A DNA stretch of 64,000 nucleotides from an uncultured Clostridia bacterium (lineage in GTDB: Bacteria > Bacillota > Clostridia > Christensenellales > Borkfalkiaceae), in assembly GCA_934247935.1 (NCBI GenBank), contig CAKQKE010000001.1:124001-188000 (forward strand), read 5' to 3'. Under the pieces are notes generated by a model, which saw only the letters and a list, made by a program, of their open reading frames with translations, had not been told where the DNA came from and ran no database searches. Positions 46,701 through 54,033 of the stretch are shown here, piece after piece. Positions within the stretch are counted from its first letter, which is position 1, and the number at the start of each line of letters is the position of its first letter. The position numbers and the translations under genes are program-made.

Positions 46701-49700
46701 ATAGGAACAAGCGCATTTGCAAATTGCCGTGCTCTTGAAAGCGTTGTATTTGAAAATACTGCGGAAAATCCCGCGACGTTGGAATCTATCGGTAAATCGG
46801 CGTTCAGCGGAACGTTCTCTCTTGCAGAAATTGCAATACCCAACAGCGTAGTTGCAATCGGAGAAACGGCATTCAGCCTTTCCGGCATAAGAAAAGTAAC
46901 AATGCCCGACGCTCTCGTTCAGGCAGGCAAAAACATATTCTATGCATGTTATTGGTTGGAAGAAGCAAACAATGTATCCAAGATTACTGCAGATACTGCT
47001 AATACGGCGGAAACAATGTTTAACGAGTGTGTATCTCTTAAAAAGGTTACGTTCGCAGACGGCTTCGATACGTTGATGAGAGGTATGTTCTATGAATCGG
47101 GTCTTGAAACAATCGACCTTACCGGAATAACCAACTATTCTACGGTAGGTAGCGACAGTAACGGTATATTCGAAGGTTGCGCTTCGCTTAAGAGTGTAAT
47201 TATCGATGAAAACCTTACTAAACTCGATTACAGAATGTTCAATAAATGCTATAATCTCGCAACCGTTACCGTATCGGGCAACGAAGCGGTTGAAGGTTTT
47301 GCCGATTTCAGCAACATAACAACCACGACGAAAGCGGCAACTTCGGGTTATTATTCGTTGTTTGCTTCGGCGGGATTTAAAGTTGTAGACATCTCTAAAA
47401 TGACAAGCAATACGGACTACTTGTTCTATCAAATGCCAAACCTTGAAAAAGTAATCATCTCTGCTGCAAGCGCGATGCTCGGCAATTGTATGTTCTATCA
47501 GTGCTCGAGTCTCAGGACGGTTACTTATCCTGTTGTAAATGGATACGCGGGCGAAGACGGTTGCGTAACGCTTCCCGAAGGATTGAGTTTCATGGGTTAT
47601 AAATCCGGTTCCGGTACGTTTGAAGGTACGGCGATTGAAAAAGTCATTATTCCTAAATCTGTTAAAGTATTGGGAACAACTGCTACTGCAGCATCGGCAA
47701 GTTCGTCGGTAAATCTTTTCAAGAATTGTACTTCGCTTACCACCGTTACGCTTCATAATGCGTTGACCAAGTTCTCTGCAAGCATATTCGAAGGTTGTAC
47801 AAACCTTACGACTGTGAATTACAGAGATGCACAAGGTAATATCACGGGTGAAAACAATGCCGTAACTCTTCCGAAAGCGATTACTCAGTTCGGACGAAAA
47901 ATGTTCTACGGATGTACGTCTATTACTTCCGTAACGACCGACAGTACGGCAAAACTCGACAACAGTATGTTTGAAAACTGTACTTCGCTTGTTACCGCAA
48001 ACTTTAAGGCTACTCAATTGGGTGACTTGGTATTTGCAGGATGTACAATGCTTCAATCTACTGAAGAAAATCCGTTGCCGACAAGCAATCTGACGTCGGT
48101 AGGCAGCCAGGTATTCCAGAATTGTACTTCGATAGAGTATATCGACCTTTCCAAGTGCGGAACTCTCGGTACAGGCGGCGGTAAAAGCAGCGGTTTCTTC
48201 TATAACTGTACAAACCTTAAAAAGGTATTGCTTAAATCTACGATAAAGACGATATCTCAAGGTATGTTTGCTTACTGTACTTCGCTTGAAGAAATAACTC
48301 TTCCAGCATCGCTTACTTTAATCAACAGGTATGCGTTCCAATACAGCGGTATCAGAAATATCACTATTCCTGCAGGCGTAACGAGACTCGGCGCGACAAG
48401 CGCAACGGGCAACATTACGGCAACGACAGACGGATATGTGTTCCAAGGTTGCGAAAATCTTGAAACGGTTACTCTTCACGACAAGTTCCTGCAAATCGGC
48501 GGATATGTATTCAACGGATGTACAAATCTTAAAGAGGTTAAAAATGCAAATAAAGTAACGCTTGTCGGTAGAAATGCCTTCCAGAATGCGGGTTTAACCG
48601 TTGATGGATTGACAATGGATCTTTCCGGTGTTCAGACAATAGGTGTTTATGCGTTTGCAAACAGCGGATTGAAAGAGGCTAACCTTACTTCGCTTAAAAA
48701 CGGCGACAGACAATTCTATTCCGACGCGTTTACAAAAGCCGAAAAACTCACGAAAGTGACGCTTGGCGCAAACGTGACGGATATTACGGAAAGCGCATTC
48801 AGTTATTGTACCGCACTTAATAATCTCGATTTAACCAACGTCAAGACTATAGGCGAAAATGCATTTATCGGATGTTCGTCTCTCGATACGGTTACATTCG
48901 GTGCTCTTGAAAGTATTGGTTTCCAGGCGTTCTTAAATTGCGGATTCGATACGTTTACGCTTCCCGCAACGCTTACTACGTTGGAAGAAAACGTATTTAA
49001 CAACAGATATAAACTTGCGATTGCAACAGGAAACGAAACGTTCCGTCTTGACGCTAACGGATATTTGCTCAACGGCAACAACGAGGTTCTTTGGATTCCG
49101 GGTTATGATAACGAGGGTAACCCCGTTACCGAAATCACGTTTGCGGAAGGATACAAACTTACGGGTTATATTTTAAATGGTTTTGCATCGGTAACGAAAG
49201 TAACTCTTCCGTCAAACCTTGATACGATTGCTTCGCATGCGTTCTGGAACTTCCAGGGTTCGCTCGGCGAAAACTTTAAGTTGCCCGCATCGGTAACGAC
49301 TCTTGAAGACTATGCGTTCAATAAATGTCAAGGATTAAAAGATATTTCGATTCCTGCAACAGTGACTACTATCGGTAAATATGTGTTTAGCGCATCTTCG
49401 GTAGAAAACGTGACGTTCGAGCAAGGTGCAACGAATACGGGTAAATACGCGTTCTATGATTGTAAAAACCTTGCAACGGTTACGCTTCCCGGTTCGCTTG
49501 CAAGCATCGACGAATCTGCGTTCCGTTCTTGTCCCGCTCTTACAAGAGTAATCGTTTCGGTTACTCCCGAAGATTTGACGTCTGAAGGTCTCACGATAGG
49601 CGACTATGCGTTCTATGAAACGGGACTTGCAGGAGAATTGACTATTCCTTACGGTGTTACTTCGATAGGTAATTATGCGTTTACGTACAGCAAACTTACA

Positions 49701-50675
49701 AAAGTTTCGTTGCCTGCTACGCTTACCGCTATCGGCAACTATTCGTTTGCATTTATGGATAATCTTACGGATATCAACGTTCCTTACACTGTAAAGACAA
49801 TCGGGCAAAGCGCATTTGCGGGTAATCCGAAACTTGCAACCGTAACGTTTGACGAAACTCCCGAAGGAGTAGAGGAATCTTCTCTTGTAATTACGGGCGG
49901 CGGAGTTGCTACAAATTTGACAAGTACCGGTTATGTTTACAAGGTTGAAGAATTAAATTCTCAGGTAAGAGGTTTGTTTGTAGGAGATATGGCGCTTCAG
50001 ACAGTTGCGCTTCCCACGAGATTAAAGTCTCTTCCGTCTTATATGTTCGCATATTCCGGACTTGAAAACGTCGTTCTTCACGATGGTATCACTACAATCG
50101 ATACGAGTGCGTTAATGGGTACGAATATTACTTCGGTAACTATACCGTACACGGTTACATCTATCGGTAATAATGCATTTGCTCTTTGCAAAAAACTTAC
50201 TACAGTAAACTTTGCGGCAACCCCCGAAGGAGTTGAAGACGTTGTTCTCACGATTAGTGTGATGAGTAGCAATGCGACGCAAAACATTACGTACAACACG
50301 TATTGTGAGGGCGACGGTAAGTATTACGGCGGTGCGTTTGCCGGCAGTATGGCAATCGAAACTATGACGTTGCCTGCAAGATTGAAGGAAATACCCAAGT
50401 ATTTGTTCACGACAATGTCTGTAAAGACGGTTATTTTGGAAGACGGTCTTGCTGATTTGGGTGACTATGCGTTCAGTTACGCTACTCAAATTAAAGAGTT
50501 GGTTCTTCCTGCTTCGCTTAAAGATTACGGCACGTCTCCGTTTGTCGGATGGACTAAAGAACAAAAGATTACGCTTCGTTTATACGAGGTATCCGATGTA
50601 AATATCAGTTGGTCGTTCTTCAACGGAAACAACGCTAACGTCAAAGTAGAAGTAGTCGTTGATAACACACTATAA
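40755..50675 (+). CDS. Giant BspA-type LRR surface lipoprotein
   Basis: A 3,306-aa lipoprotein starting at ATG 40755 after AAAGGAGG; the frame is open 14 codons further upstream without a ribosome site. The signal peptide ends with FVGC, making C28 the lipidated residue. Then come two InlB-type repeats (about 125-195 and 200-274), a beta-sandwich region with fibronectin-like segments (275-665), two more InlB-type repeats (674-743, 746-823), and about 2,480 residues of BspA/LRR_5 repeats of roughly 23 residues (pattern I.IP.SVT.IG..AF..C..L..V). No C-terminal membrane helix or LPXTG is seen, so the lipid is the anchor. BspA proteins bind host or bacterial surfaces; here the ligand is unknown. 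The reading frame is unbroken over 9.9 kb. Confidence 0.92.
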   Translation: MKKKHLLIIATWLMLLTVSMSMLTFVGCGDGGKKVLHVDTEIVGTYYVDDGDVENTLTLEVDSFTLVFGGVTQTGEYSSYDNSSATNVKVGLKLKDGTCELAYSKGVVVLLYNGNTYRMLRKIDYTVTFDTDGGSSVAAQTVQNGRKAAKPADPQKDGYVFLGWYKDNAYAQKYDFENTTVVSSVTVYARFVELDPDAKVYTVNFDLGAYGAGLEIPPMQTINQKLYNLPVPEVEGEEFLGWWISDYGTADKLSRKYKEQTINENTTLYAVWASENPAVSVNENGAEWSVKGNAKRFSVVIKDSDGKVLKSETGEKTSYAFDFGAVAAGDYTVEVTCNGKTTVAYYRNKPLNKVTEFTVEGNVLKFEGVEGAEKYLLKIICGNPTHQNNHVDEIDLGTKTQYDFSACEMTENGQILFFVQAMADGRATSASDAYVLDRVLDAVTGLTVDAATETVKWNAVANAEAYAVELTSGETKIEKTLTGTQLEIGEYAAGAWTIKVKAVNKLYNSPEYTTYEYTKTRLASPSQISARLNVITWNAIEGATGYLVEIDGQEYSASTNSLTVDEDVYNKGSFAVRVKALGETEAQNSLYSKLLNVLGELTEVRYANGLATWSPVIGATKYGVSVDGGAETYVENGSCELEYAFTSVGAHTLKVSAYSGDTLLDDMVIDLNLYAVNFNTSGGTKIDTLYKVKGDTVQLPADATRTGYNFVGWFDKAEGGSKYNAELTVGEANLTIYAAWSGKTYQVTLVVGDGGTMEGENVFTVTFGDEFQFPVANCKDVDKAFGGWFSSPTKGVSYTDNGGNGRFKWNSPSDTTLYAQWETTGLIYELNTDGESYMVKKSEGVNYLKTLEILATYNGKPVTHILSNAFAGCANLEKIRIPSSIQSIFLYAGGDDDTNGPNVNGSAFYNCPALKEIEVYDAGGEKFYASVNGCLYKLKNEQLDRLEYVPKGLDVKGTFTVADGTKTIPGRVMSSMSSITELIIPSSVTYVGDGAFNSCYSLKTVRFLPTEDGSLGEALTVKAAFKYHKELSTVILPKRLVDIDLEAFYQFSSDVALLKGITVEELGTEKDTSLNYYDINGILCKGNTVVYCPKGYVGEFRVPVGIANIGAEAFKDCQGLTFIYIPGYVKSIGEKAFYGCTNVQRLVFDQSKENVDLRIEASAFYGLQLIEEVVLPPALVYLGENAFGNTVLLEKVTMNMSREFVLKNEAFKKTSSSGNGESFVRSLTIGADVRDFNITGVVGTGLVKIDVDLDNEYFLSEGNVLYDKNQTKILFIPESVVEYTIPSTIKEIGANMFAGKTFTSITIGKGVEVIGEGAFEGCEYLTSIIFEQGGTNKITIGKNAFRGAKSVETLVLPERTEQGSVIGEYAFATKSYSGSGLKITTLTVPEGFTTIGRFAFRGANSLVTLNLPSTIETLGIYEDGDRFLGSSSEAKMVLKNPGVNIVNNCYQLEAINVAENCEKYGSKDGILYGKDAQTGEFKSLQVVPRNAKGGKTEAGEDGYIEVPATVDTVCDYTFYYNTAVKEVVFLGEHATFSIGTNAFYLAETLRKIELPSGIDVLPEKLFSSCKSLEEITVPNTVTSIEMNAFSGCVSLKKITFAPGGDKELRIGDGSYTSTSGAPVYTGVFKGCNALEEVVFTDRLTYLGKQAFLECKALKRVVLPSSVEKIAASAFKGCKALTSVEFTDAGEKAAKEMTIDGYAFQNVPITSIDLPDNLTVINDYAFSGTLLESLSIPASVTTLGTLNTSNLTSVTFETKDGKSSLTTLSGKVFNGLKLLTSIDLSMTEITEIPSESFKNAAALTSVTLPLTINKIGASAFSGCASLTGFNFPKDADEKSNVTNIGNQAFENSGLARFEFPETNGTLTIGTKLFNGCQNLTYVYISNSVNPDELGAAVVGATAISTFDTAPGSALIFDATNKLMLSVVDPEAENKTYKIIKAYDKIPTVNGTFTIPSNVVEIGDNVFANMNYITTIVIPSKVKVIGTSAFANCRALESVVFENTAENPATLESIGKSAFSGTFSLAEIAIPNSVVAIGETAFSLSGIRKVTMPDALVQAGKNIFYACYWLEEANNVSKITADTANTAETMFNECVSLKKVTFADGFDTLMRGMFYESGLETIDLTGITNYSTVGSDSNGIFEGCASLKSVIIDENLTKLDYRMFNKCYNLATVTVSGNEAVEGFADFSNITTTTKAATSGYYSLFASAGFKVVDISKMTSNTDYLFYQMPNLEKVIISAASAMLGNCMFYQCSSLRTVTYPVVNGYAGEDGCVTLPEGLSFMGYKSGSGTFEGTAIEKVIIPKSVKVLGTTATAASASSSVNLFKNCTSLTTVTLHNALTKFSASIFEGCTNLTTVNYRDAQGNITGENNAVTLPKAITQFGRKMFYGCTSITSVTTDSTAKLDNSMFENCTSLVTANFKATQLGDLVFAGCTMLQSTEENPLPTSNLTSVGSQVFQNCTSIEYIDLSKCGTLGTGGGKSSGFFYNCTNLKKVLLKSTIKTISQGMFAYCTSLEEITLPASLTLINRYAFQYSGIRNITIPAGVTRLGATSATGNITATTDGYVFQGCENLETVTLHDKFLQIGGYVFNGCTNLKEVKNANKVTLVGRNAFQNAGLTVDGLTMDLSGVQTIGVYAFANSGLKEANLTSLKNGDRQFYSDAFTKAEKLTKVTLGANVTDITESAFSYCTALNNLDLTNVKTIGENAFIGCSSLDTVTFGALESIGFQAFLNCGFDTFTLPATLTTLEENVFNNRYKLAIATGNETFRLDANGYLLNGNNEVLWIPGYDNEGNPVTEITFAEGYKLTGYILNGFASVTKVTLPSNLDTIASHAFWNFQGSLGENFKLPASVTTLEDYAFNKCQGLKDISIPATVTTIGKYVFSASSVENVTFEQGATNTGKYAFYDCKNLATVTLPGSLASIDESAFRSCPALTRVIVSVTPEDLTSEGLTIGDYAFYETGLAGELTIPYGVTSIGNYAFTYSKLTKVSLPATLTAIGNYSFAFMDNLTDINVPYTVKTIGQSAFAGNPKLATVTFDETPEGVEESSLVITGGGVATNLTSTGYVYKVEELNSQVRGLFVGDMALQTVALPTRLKSLPSYMFAYSGLENVVLHDGITTIDTSALMGTNITSVTIPYTVTSIGNNAFALCKKLTTVNFAATPEGVEDVVLTISVMSSNATQNITYNTYCEGDGKYYGGAFAGSMAIETMTLPARLKEIPKYLFTTMSVKTVILEDGLADLGDYAFSYATQIKELVLPASLKDYGTSPFVGWTKEQKITLRLYEVSDVNISWSFFNGNNANVKVEVVVDNTL

Positions 50676-50715
50676 ACTGTATTTAAAATTACGTTTGTAA
50701 TTTAAAATACTTATC

Positions 50716-50756
50716 ATAAAGGGGTTGCCGATCCGGTAGCCCCTTTATGCAATTTT
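50716..50756 (+). terminator. Terminator after the giant gene
   Basis: A 14-bp stem (50716-50729 with 50735-50748, two wobble pairs) with a 5-base loop; the tail (GCAATTTT) is modest, so some readthrough is possible. Confidence 0.65.
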
Positions 50757-50881
50757 CTGTTGATTTATCGCGTATTTAATTGAGTGTTTTTGTGTTTGGC
50801 GAGTGTAATCGGGATTATATAAAAAAGAGAAGTTTTGTCTCAAATTTTCCGCTTTTACGCTTAGTTTTACTTATTTTTCAC

Positions 50882-50930
50882 ATAATACGCTTATAATACG
50901 CTTTACATTTAACACGAGAAAGAGTATAAT
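50882..50930 (+). promoter_or_regulatory. Promoter of the MoxR/VWA operon
   Basis: TTTACA (50902-50907), 17 bases, TATAAT (50925-50930). Directly upstream, ATAATACGCTT is repeated in tandem (50882-50892, 50893-50903), running into the -35. The rest of the 325-base gap is AT-rich without a gene. Confidence 0.75.
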
Positions 50931-51000
50931 AATAAAATATAATATATAATCCGTTATTATATATTTTTATATAATAAATATTAAAAGAGGAGGTAAAAAT

Positions 51001-52098
51001 ATGGAAAACAAGACCTTAAACAATTTCTATGCAAGACTTAAAAAGGAAGGTATAATTAAAGCAATTTTGTTTGCTTTGGCGGTTTCTTTTGCCGTATTGC
51101 TTGTTACTGCGGGCATCTGCTGGTTTACCGATTTCAGCGGTTATTGGCTGTGCATCGTGTTGTTCGTGCTTTCTTTCGGCGCGACGATGCCGCTCATTTA
51201 TCATTTCAGATTCCGCCCGACTAAAAAGTACGTCGCAAAACGTATAGACAAACTCGGTCTTGACGAAAGAATGCTTACCATGGTCGAGTTTGAAGACCGT
51301 GACTCTTACATTTATCGCAGGCAAAGGGAAGATGCGGAAAAAACCCTTCAAAAGTACAATTCGTCCCTTATAAAATTCGTTTTATCCACCTCGCTTATAG
51401 TTTGCGCGTCGTTGATTTCTTTCTTCGGCGTAAGCATGACGACGGTGTACGGTTTAAGTCAGGCAAACATTTTGCCCAGCGGTAAAGAACTTGTAAACAT
51501 AATCACCGCAAAACCGGCAACCGAATATACGCTTGTATACAGACTTTCCGAAAAACAGCAAAATTTTGCAACGCTTTACAGTGCGTCGTCTCCCGAAGGA
51601 GCAACGGAAATAACAATCACCGTAAAAGAAGGCGAAAACGGAGAAGTTATTTTGCCCGTAGCCAACAAAGGTTACGTGTTTGTAGGTTGGTCCGACGGAT
51701 ATAACGGGGTTTACCGCACAGACAAAGACGTTCAGGGAAGAGTAATCGTTACGGCTATTTTTGAAGAACTCAATTACAATATCGATGACGACGACACTCC
51801 CGGTAGCGGTAAAGGTTCGGATGATACCGGCGCAGACTCTCAACCACCTGCAGATCCGGGCAACAACGAAAACAATAACAACAATCCGGCTCAGGGAGAT
51901 CCGTCCGATCCCATCGGACCTGCCGGCGATCAATATAAAAACGATCAGTACGTATTCGACGGTAAAACCAAATATACCGGTGCGCCTTATAAAGACGCTT
52001 TGGATACGGCGGTAGACGAGGTTTCAAAGTCCACAGGTGTAGACGAAGACGCTAAAAAAGGTGTGCTCGATTATTTCGACGTTATCGGAAAAGATTAA
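51001..52098 (+). CDS. Membrane protein with InlB-like domain, operon leader
   Basis: A 365-aa protein, not a recognised family as a whole. Two helices lie at about 18-65, a basic cytoplasmic segment (70-120), then a third helix (about 122-150). The following part, about 170-255, has one InlB-like repeat (VANKGYVFVGW, then RVIVTAIFEE). A low-complexity linker rich in D, P, G, N and Q (about 258-310) leads to a short conserved-looking end. A GAGGAGG ribosome site precedes the ATG. First gene of the operon, so it may be the membrane platform of the MoxR/VWA system. Confidence 0.7.
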   Translation: MENKTLNNFYARLKKEGIIKAILFALAVSFAVLLVTAGICWFTDFSGYWLCIVLFVLSFGATMPLIYHFRFRPTKKYVAKRIDKLGLDERMLTMVEFEDRDSYIYRRQREDAEKTLQKYNSSLIKFVLSTSLIVCASLISFFGVSMTTVYGLSQANILPSGKELVNIITAKPATEYTLVYRLSEKQQNFATLYSASSPEGATEITITVKEGENGEVILPVANKGYVFVGWSDGYNGVYRTDKDVQGRVIVTAIFEELNYNIDDDDTPGSGKGSDDTGADSQPPADPGNNENNNNNPAQGDPSDPIGPAGDQYKNDQYVFDGKTKYTGAPYKDALDTAVDEVSKSTGVDEDAKKGVLDYFDVIGKD

Positions 52099-52128
52099 TA
52101 ATTCAGATAAAAATTCAGAGGAAAAGGT

Positions 52129-53124
52129 ATGGTTACGGAACAAAATATAAACATGTTTGAAGAGCAATGCAAAAGAATATTTGAAGAAATTTCTCACGAC
52201 GTCATAGGACAGAAAGAAGTTGTCGAAAAAACCATAATCGCAATGATTGCGGGCGGCAACGTTCTTTTGGAGGGCGTTCCGGGGGTAGGAAAGACTCGTC
52301 TTGTAAGGTCTTTGGGAAGGGTGTTTAACATGCCGTTTTCAAGAATCCAATTCACCCCCGACCTTATGCCCGCCGACGTTACGGGTACGAATATCATTAT
52401 CAAGGACGGAGAGGGAAATTCTCAATTCGAGTTTAAGCCCGGTCCGATATTCAGCAATATAGTGCTCGCGGACGAAATCAACCGTGCCACACCCAAGACT
52501 CAATCGGCACTACTCGAAGCAATGCAAGAGCATAAAGTCACCGTAATGGGCGTATCGAGACCGCTTGACGAGCCGTTTTTCGTACTTGCTACGCAAAACC
52601 CCATCGAGCAAGACGGTACTTACCCCCTTCCGGAAGCGCAAATGGACCGTTTTATGTTTAAAATAATCGTGCCCAATCCCACTCTTGACGAACTTATGGA
52701 CATCGTAGAGATGACTCAAAAAACGATGGACGAAGTTGCAGAGTGCGCTTGCGACAAGGCTCAACTTCTCGAAATGAGAGCAACCGCAAACCAAATACCG
52801 GTTGCCGACGAAGTGCTTAAATATGCCATGATACTTGTTTCGGCGACTCATCCGGACAGCGAATACGCTTCCGAAGCCGCTAAAAAATACGTAAGAGTAG
52901 GCGCTAGCCCGAGAGCGGGTCAGGCGCTTATCTCTGCGGCAAAGGTTTATGCGCTTATAAACGGCAGATTCAACGTCGCTTATTCGGATATCGTCAATCT
53001 CGCAAAGCCGGTACTTCGCCATAGAATCAAATTAAATTTCGAGGCGATTGCCGAAAGAGTTTCTCCCGACGAGATCGTTGAAATGATTTTAAGCGAAACA
53101 GACAAAAAATACAAAGATAAATAG
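52129..53124 (+). CDS. MoxR-family AAA+ ATPase
   Basis: A 331-aa MoxR ATPase. These proteins act as chaperones for partner proteins carrying VWA domains. Walker A is GVPGVGKT (49-56), Walker B/sensor region is ILADEINRA-like (VLADEINRATPKTQSALLEAMQE), and LATQNPIEQDGTYPLPEAQMDRF holds sensor 1 and the arginine finger region. It is followed by DUF58 and VWA genes, the classical MoxR neighbourhood. Spacing 30 bases upstream and 12 downstream. Confidence 0.93.
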   Translation: MVTEQNINMFEEQCKRIFEEISHDVIGQKEVVEKTIIAMIAGGNVLLEGVPGVGKTRLVRSLGRVFNMPFSRIQFTPDLMPADVTGTNIIIKDGEGNSQFEFKPGPIFSNIVLADEINRATPKTQSALLEAMQEHKVTVMGVSRPLDEPFFVLATQNPIEQDGTYPLPEAQMDRFMFKIIVPNPTLDELMDIVEMTQKTMDEVAECACDKAQLLEMRATANQIPVADEVLKYAMILVSATHPDSEYASEAAKKYVRVGASPRAGQALISAAKVYALINGRFNVAYSDIVNLAKPVLRHRIKLNFEAIAERVSPDEIVEMILSETDKKYKDK

Positions 53125-53136
53125 TAGGAGAGTTGT

Positions 53137-54033
53137 ATGAAATACACTTATCTTGACGACAAGTTTTTCTCCCGTCTCGAGACCTTGTCGTTTAATTTAA
53201 AATCTAATCTTTCCGGATATTTCGGCGGTAAGCACCTCGTAAACACATACGGGCAAACCGTCGAATTTGCCGATTACAGAGATTATCAACTCGGCGACGA
53301 CATAAGGAGAATAGATTGGAATTTATACAGTCGTTTTGAAAAGTATTTCATAAAACTTTTTACGGACGAACGTCAGATGCAGGTTCAACTTTTTATAGAT
53401 TGCTCGGCATCGATGGGTAAAGACAAGCCCGAAAAATCATCGTACGCCACGGCGGCGGCAGCCGCTTTGGGCTACCTTGCGGTACACAATATGGATAAAG
53501 TTTCTTTTCATATAATGAAAGGCGACCGCGCCGAAAATCCTTTCGGTACGATTGTGGGTAAAAGTTCGTTTTTCAGGGCGATAAAAAGTCTGGAAAGCGT
53601 AGCGTTTGACGGAGATACCGACATCGAGTCGTGTATTACAAAAACCGACGTCAGCGCAGGTAACGGTTTGTCGGTAATAATTTCCGATTTCTTCACTGAC
53701 AGCGATTGGAAAAAAGCGGTAGATTACTTGCTGTATAAAAAGCGGCAAGTGCTTTTAATGCAAGTGCTTATGCCCGAAGAATTAGACCCGTCGTACGACG
53801 GCAGAGTCAATCTTATGGACTCCGAATCGGAAGACGTTTTAGACGGTAAAAATCTGAGAATTAAAATCAACAAAGGTTTACAGGCCGCTTATCAGGAGGC
53901 TTTAAAAACTTTTGTGGGAGATATTGAAGATTTTTGCAAAAAGAGAGACGTGGGTTACGTTTTACTCAACACCGACACACCTATAGAAAAAGTATTATTC
54001 AGCGAGTTATTTAAAACAGGGATGTTATCATGA
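53137..54033 (+). CDS. DUF58 domain protein
   Basis: A 298-aa cytoplasmic DUF58 protein. The family hallmark DYRDYQLGDDIRRIDWNLY is present, and a VWA-like MIDAS motif DCSAS starts at D88. No membrane helix is visible, unlike many longer DUF58 proteins that have two at the N-terminus. Probably binds the MoxR ATPase and the membrane VWA proteins. The stop overlaps the next ATG by 4 bases (ATGA). Confidence 0.9.
   Translation: MKYTYLDDKFFSRLETLSFNLKSNLSGYFGGKHLVNTYGQTVEFADYRDYQLGDDIRRIDWNLYSRFEKYFIKLFTDERQMQVQLFIDCSASMGKDKPEKSSYATAAAAALGYLAVHNMDKVSFHIMKGDRAENPFGTIVGKSSFFRAIKSLESVAFDGDTDIESCITKTDVSAGNGLSVIISDFFTDSDWKKAVDYLLYKKRQVLLMQVLMPEELDPSYDGRVNLMDSESEDVLDGKNLRIKINKGLQAAYQEALKTFVGDIEDFCKKRDVGYVLLNTDTPIEKVLFSELFKTGMLS

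Noticed and set aside
46617..48260. 547-codon minus-strand frame inside the giant LRR gene
   Set aside because: It mirrors a repetitive coding gene; no ribosome site, Cys/Arg-rich nonsense composition. Codon bias of the plus strand keeps it open.
43230..50600. CRISPR-like regular repeats in DNA
   Set aside because: The periodicity comes from protein LRR units with varying codons inside an open frame.
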